6,254 bases of DNA, from positions 1 to 6,254 of the forward strand of contig JBEEJO010000044.1 in assembly GCA_041169145.1 (NCBI GenBank). Direction: 5' to 3'. The stretch is from DATJQA01 sp041169145. GTDB lineage: Bacteria > Patescibacteriota > Minisyncoccia > UBA6257 > 2-01-FULL-56-20. The stretch's first letter is position 1. Each line of letters opens with the position of its first letter. The notes under the pieces were generated by a model, which had not been told where the DNA came from, made no database searches, and saw nothing but the letters and a program-made list of their open reading frames with translations. Made by a program: the position numbers and the translations under genes. Shown piece by piece: positions 3,537 to 6,254 of this stretch.

Positions 3537-5285
3537 CTCTTTCAACAATTTGCGCATTTTCTCCAGCGGCCAGGCATTTATCACATCGCTCTTTTGCGCC
3601 CATCCCCTCCGCGCCTGCGCGATGCCGAATTCGCACTCCCCGACGCCCGCGGCAGTATGTGCGTCCGAATTTATCGCAAGCCTCACCCCGGCCGTTATGG
3701 CCATTCGCACGTATTCATCTTTGAGATCAAGGCGCTCGGTCGCATTCACTTCAAGGATGGTTCCGGTGCGTTTTGTGGCTTTCATGACCGCTTCCATATC
3801 CAACTCATAGGGCGGGCGCTTGCCTACAATACGCCCCGTCGGATGAAAGAGGATGTCCACGTGCGGATTCTCTACCGCGCGAATAATGCGCTCGGTTTGT
3901 TCTTTGCGCGAAAGTTTTACGTGCGAGTGCACCGATACGCCAACGACATCCAGCTTCGCGAGCACATCATCCGGCAGGTCAAGTTGACCATTGGACAAGA
4001 TGTCGCACTCGGTCCCTTTCAGCACGACCATTTTCCCTTTCATCATCTTATTTACGCGGTCTATTTCGCCCCACTGTTTTCGTATCCGTTTTTCGTCCAA
4101 GCCATTGGTGATGACCAGCGAATGCGTGTGGTCGGTGATGGCGATATATTCGAGGCCGCGCGCCGCCGCGGCTTTTGCCATGGCTTCAATAGAATCCTTC
4201 CCATCCGTCCACTCACTTTGCGTCTGGAGATCGCCGCGCAGATCGTCATAGCCGACAAGCTTCGGCAGTTTCCCCGTTCGCGATGCTTCTATTTCACCGG
4301 TCGCCTCACGAAGTTCCGGTTCGATGTATCGCAAACCGAGCGCCGCATAGATATCTTCTTCGGTCTTTCCCGCAACGATGCGTTCCTTTCCTCGTACAAG
4401 CCGCCAGAGGCCGTATTCGTTCAACTTCAATCCTTTTGTTATTGCCAGCTGGCGTAACGCAACGTTATGGTCCTTAGAACCCGTGAAATAGTTCAAAGCC
4501 GCGCCATATGATTCCGCAGGCACCACGCGAAGATCGGCCTGGAGTCCCGAGCGGAAAAGTACCGATGACTTCGTATCGCCGTGCGCATAGACGCGCGCAA
4601 CGCCGGGAAGAGCGGTAAAGCGGTCTATCACGGCATCGGGCTTCGCTGATACGACGAGCATGTCCACATCGCCGATGGTCTCCTTCATTCGCCGCAGAGA
4701 GCCTGCGATAGCGAGCCGAGAAACTGCAGGGTGCTTCCGAAGCAGGTCCTCTATCCGGCGCACCTCCGGGAAAACGGTGAAAATGGGAAGGCGTCCGCCG
4801 CCGCGTTTCACAAATGCGATGCTTTGGAGAATATTTTCCTCGCTCTTTGCGCCAAATCCCTCAAGTCGTGCCAGTTTTCCGCTCTTTGCGGCGCGTTCCA
4901 GATCGCGAAGGTTCCGTACGCCGAGTTTCGCGTAAAGCTTCGCGATAGATTTCGGTCCCAACCCCTGAATAGATTTTAGTTCGGAGAGTTTTACCGGAAC
5001 AGCTTTCTTGAGATGTTCGTAATACTGCAATTTCCCCGTTCGAAACAGCTCCTCGAGTTTTTCGGCAATAGCGATGCCGATGCCCGGCAGTTCTCTGAGC
5101 GCTCGTATGCCGCCTTTTTCGTACATACCATGGAGCTCTTCGTCCATGCCCGCTACGAGCTCGGCCGCTTTCTCATAGGCGCGGGGCTTGAACGCCACGT
5201 TCTGCATGTCGAGATACGTCGCGATTTCCGATAGAATGCCCGCGAGTTCCTGGTTCGAGATCGCGTGTAGTTTCACCATCCGCAT
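3534..5285 (-). CDS. polX: DNA polymerase/3'-5' exonuclease PolX
   Basis: Family X polymerases fill short gaps in base-excision repair; bacterial PolX joins a Pol-beta-like core to a C-terminal PHP nuclease domain. Here helix-hairpin-helix motifs occur at ~66-80 (LPGIGIAIAEKL) and ~105-119 (IQGLGPKSIAKL). The polymerase site has GSLRR (195-199), GDVD with Asp206/Asp208, and Asp251 in ADLRVV, so all three catalytic aspartates are present. PHP motifs follow: ITDH (383-386), GTECDIL (Glu426), VSVHSH (His453), FHPTGR (His481) and NSDAH (Asp541, His543). The first PHP motif, normally H.H, reads Gln354-Thr-Gln356, which removes two metal ligands and may weaken or alter exonuclease activity. Length of 583 aa is normal. 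ATG 5285 is chosen because GGAGG lies 7 nt upstream; ATG 5279 is also in frame. It follows the MFS-like gene by 20 nt. Confidence 0.97.
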   Translation of the reverse strand: MRMVKLHAISNQELAGILSEIATYLDMQNVAFKPRAYEKAAELVAGMDEELHGMYEKGGIRALRELPGIGIAIAEKLEELFRTGKLQYYEHLKKAVPVKLSELKSIQGLGPKSIAKLYAKLGVRNLRDLERAAKSGKLARLEGFGAKSEENILQSIAFVKRGGGRLPIFTVFPEVRRIEDLLRKHPAVSRLAIAGSLRRMKETIGDVDMLVVSAKPDAVIDRFTALPGVARVYAHGDTKSSVLFRSGLQADLRVVPAESYGAALNYFTGSKDHNVALRQLAITKGLKLNEYGLWRLVRGKERIVAGKTEEDIYAALGLRYIEPELREATGEIEASRTGKLPKLVGYDDLRGDLQTQSEWTDGKDSIEAMAKAAAARGLEYIAITDHTHSLVITNGLDEKRIRKQWGEIDRVNKMMKGKMVVLKGTECDILSNGQLDLPDDVLAKLDVVGVSVHSHVKLSRKEQTERIIRAVENPHVDILFHPTGRIVGKRPPYELDMEAVMKATKRTGTILEVNATERLDLKDEYVRMAITAGVRLAINSDAHTAAGVGECEFGIAQARRGWAQKSDVINAWPLEKMRKLLKE

Positions 5286-5292
5286 CGTATGG

Positions 5293-5297
5293 CCTCC
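5293..5297 (-). promoter_or_regulatory. Shine-Dalgarno site (GGAGG) of polX
   Basis: GGAGG is 7 nt before ATG 5285 and 13 nt before the next in-frame ATG, which decides for the first. It is the only clear Shine-Dalgarno site I found in the minus-strand cluster. Confidence 0.7.
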
Positions 5298-5305
5298 GGG
5301 AATCC

Positions 5306-5965
5306 TTACTGGGGCTTGTTAACCGGCAGCTGGCGCTCACGACCCGTGTTCGGTTGCGTTGTTCGCGGCGGCAACATTAAGTCGGGAACCGCTATGAGAA
5401 TAAGCGCCGAAACAAGCGCCAGGAAGCCGCCGAAGAGAAATACCGCTGGAAAACCGAAGTAGTTCGCCACGACACTGCCAATGAATCCCGATGCGCCCGC
5501 CGCGAGGCCGACTGCTATGCTGTCGAGCGTCCAATCGAACGACACCCGGTCCTTGTCCAGATGTCGGGAAAAGATCGCTGGCCATGTTGCTCCATACAAC
5601 GCAAACCCAACAGCCTTCACAACTTGCACGGCATACAGCTGCCATATTTCGTGAACCGCGACGAATGAGAATGCCGCGAATGCGGTGACACAGAGACCGA
5701 CGATCAGCACGTAAAAATCATCTTTTTCGCCCGGCGTGCGATCCAGGTAATTCGCGAATGGCAGTTGCAGAACAGATTTCACGAGCCAGTACAACGCAAC
5801 CGCAATGCCGACAGTGACGAGCGTCGATCCCGCTACGCGATTCATGATGAATATGGAGAATATCGGATCGATTAATCCCCACCCGGATAGCAGGACTAGG
5901 TCTACGAACACGAAGTATTTCACTACGCGCCCGGCGTGAATATCTATGTTGACCAGTATCTTCAT
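5306..5965 (-). CDS. Half-length MFS-like membrane protein (6 TM)
   Basis: The 219-aa protein has six probable transmembrane helices at about 14-40, 47-68, 84-105, 108-132, 146-168 and 172-193, and a short polar C-terminal tail. Between helices 2 and 3 lies ANYLDRTPGEKD (71-82), which resembles MFS motif A (G..aDR.Gr). Ordinary MFS carriers have 12 helices and about 400 residues, so this corresponds to one six-helix half. No frameshifted second half is visible: the polX gene starts 20 nt downstream. It could act as a dimer, or be a non-transporting membrane protein; the substrate is unknown. ATG 5965 overlaps the stop of the upstream Clp gene as ATGA, so translation is probably coupled. Confidence 0.8.
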   Translation of the reverse strand: MKILVNIDIHAGRVVKYFVFVDLVLLSGWGLIDPIFSIFIMNRVAGSTLVTVGIAVALYWLVKSVLQLPFANYLDRTPGEKDDFYVLIVGLCVTAFAAFSFVAVHEIWQLYAVQVVKAVGFALYGATWPAIFSRHLDKDRVSFDWTLDSIAVGLAAGASGFIGSVVANYFGFPAVFLFGGFLALVSALILIAVPDLMLPPRTTQPNTGRERQLPVNKPQ

Positions 5966-6254
5966 TGACGATGGATCGGTTCGAATGCGAATTCCCCCTC
6001 TCCTTTCACGACAAGTCGAGCTGTTCCGCCACGGCCCAAAGCTTTCGTGAGCAACAGCTCGGCAAGCGGCGCGCGGACCTTGTCATCTATGACGCGCCTG
6101 ATAGGCCTCGCTCCGAACGCCGGATCGTACCCGAGCTTTGCGAGGAGCGTCACTGCCTCCGGCGAGAATTCCAGAACTATCCCCTGCTCGGCGACGGTTG
6201 CAACGAGTGATTGCAAGTTCAGCCGAACGACCGCCTCCAATTCATCCAATTTCA
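5962..6254 (-). CDS. Clp/HSP100 AAA+ ATPase, C-terminal end (5' part outside window)
   Basis: The last 97 residues are visible; the frame is open to the window edge and the true start lies beyond it. They match the C-terminal D2-small domain of ClpB/ClpC-type unfoldases: a helix, the strand GIVLEFSPEAVTLLAKLGYDP, the sensor-2 motif GARPIRRVI, then APLAELLL and a final strand. The sensor-2 Arg contacts ATP in this family. These hexameric ATPases unfold or disaggregate proteins, with or without a ClpP partner. The fragment does not show Walker motifs, an N-domain or a ClpP-binding loop, so ClpB and ClpC cannot be told apart. Its TGA overlaps the start of the MFS-like gene. It is the most upstream gene seen of the minus-strand cluster. 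Confidence 0.88.
   Translation of the reverse strand, partial: KLDELEAVVRLNLQSLVATVAEQGIVLEFSPEAVTLLAKLGYDPAFGARPIRRVIDDKVRAPLAELLLTKALGRGGTARLVVKGEGEFAFEPIHRQ

Noticed and set aside
3465..4457. Plus-strand ORF of 330 aa
   Set aside because: It is antisense to the PHP half of polX, whose motifs are unmistakable; the product (Arg/Phe/His-rich) is typical of a shadow in GC-rich DNA.
1..6254. CRISPR arrays, tRNA/rRNA genes, insertion sequences, attachment sites
   Set aside because: No repeated spacer-like units, cloverleaf-like sequences, transposase motifs or terminal inverted repeats were seen; apart from the short tandem repeat and terminators the window is ordinary chromosomal gene sequence.

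Overview
The window looks like chromosomal DNA from a small-genome bacterium of the Candidate Phyla Radiation (Patescibacteria), most likely a GC-rich Parcubacteria-type lineage. This is an inference. It rests on the compact layout with ATGA gene overlaps, an infC-rpmI-rplT cluster, a half-length MFS protein, a minimal MGMT protein, and a PolX whose first PHP motif reads Q-T-Q. UGA is used as an ordinary stop, so the UGA-recoding CPR groups are unlikely.

Layout, left to right. (1) Positions 1-671, minus strand: the N-terminal 223 residues of an uncharacterised multi-pass membrane protein; its 3' end lies outside the window. (2) Positions 715-1442, plus strand: a self-contained transcription unit with a sigma70-type promoter, two overlapping small ORFs that each have a GGAGG ribosome-binding site (132 aa, then a His-rich 68 aa), and a strong intrinsic terminator. 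I recognise neither protein. (3) Positions 1441-2598, plus strand: the translation cluster infC (IF3), rpmI (bL35, 55 aa) and rplT (bL20). It begins with a TTGACA box that overlaps the preceding terminator's U-tract and ends in a perfect 17-bp bidirectional terminator. (4) Positions 6254-2599, minus strand: a tight co-directional cluster. It runs from the C-terminal end of a Clp/HSP100 AAA+ ATPase through a 6-TM MFS-like protein, DNA polymerase/exonuclease PolX and a Nudix hydrolase to a minimal MGMT-type alkyltransferase, and ends at the shared terminator.

The minus-strand cluster is mainly about DNA and nucleotide maintenance: PolX for gap filling, Nudix for nucleotide clean-up and MGMT for alkyl-lesion repair, preceded by a protein-quality-control ATPase and a membrane protein. 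Junctions are very short: ATGA overlaps at Clp/MFS and Nudix/MGMT, 20 nt between MFS and polX, and 24 nt between polX and Nudix. Co-transcription and some translational coupling are therefore likely. The two terminators divide the window into separate units.

The least explained part is the two-gene unit at 715-1442. Other points worth checking are the infC start (AUU candidate), the loss of the HxH metal motif in PolX, and the odd basic tail of the Nudix protein, which runs over an Ala/Pro/Gly-rich open frame continuous with MGMT.
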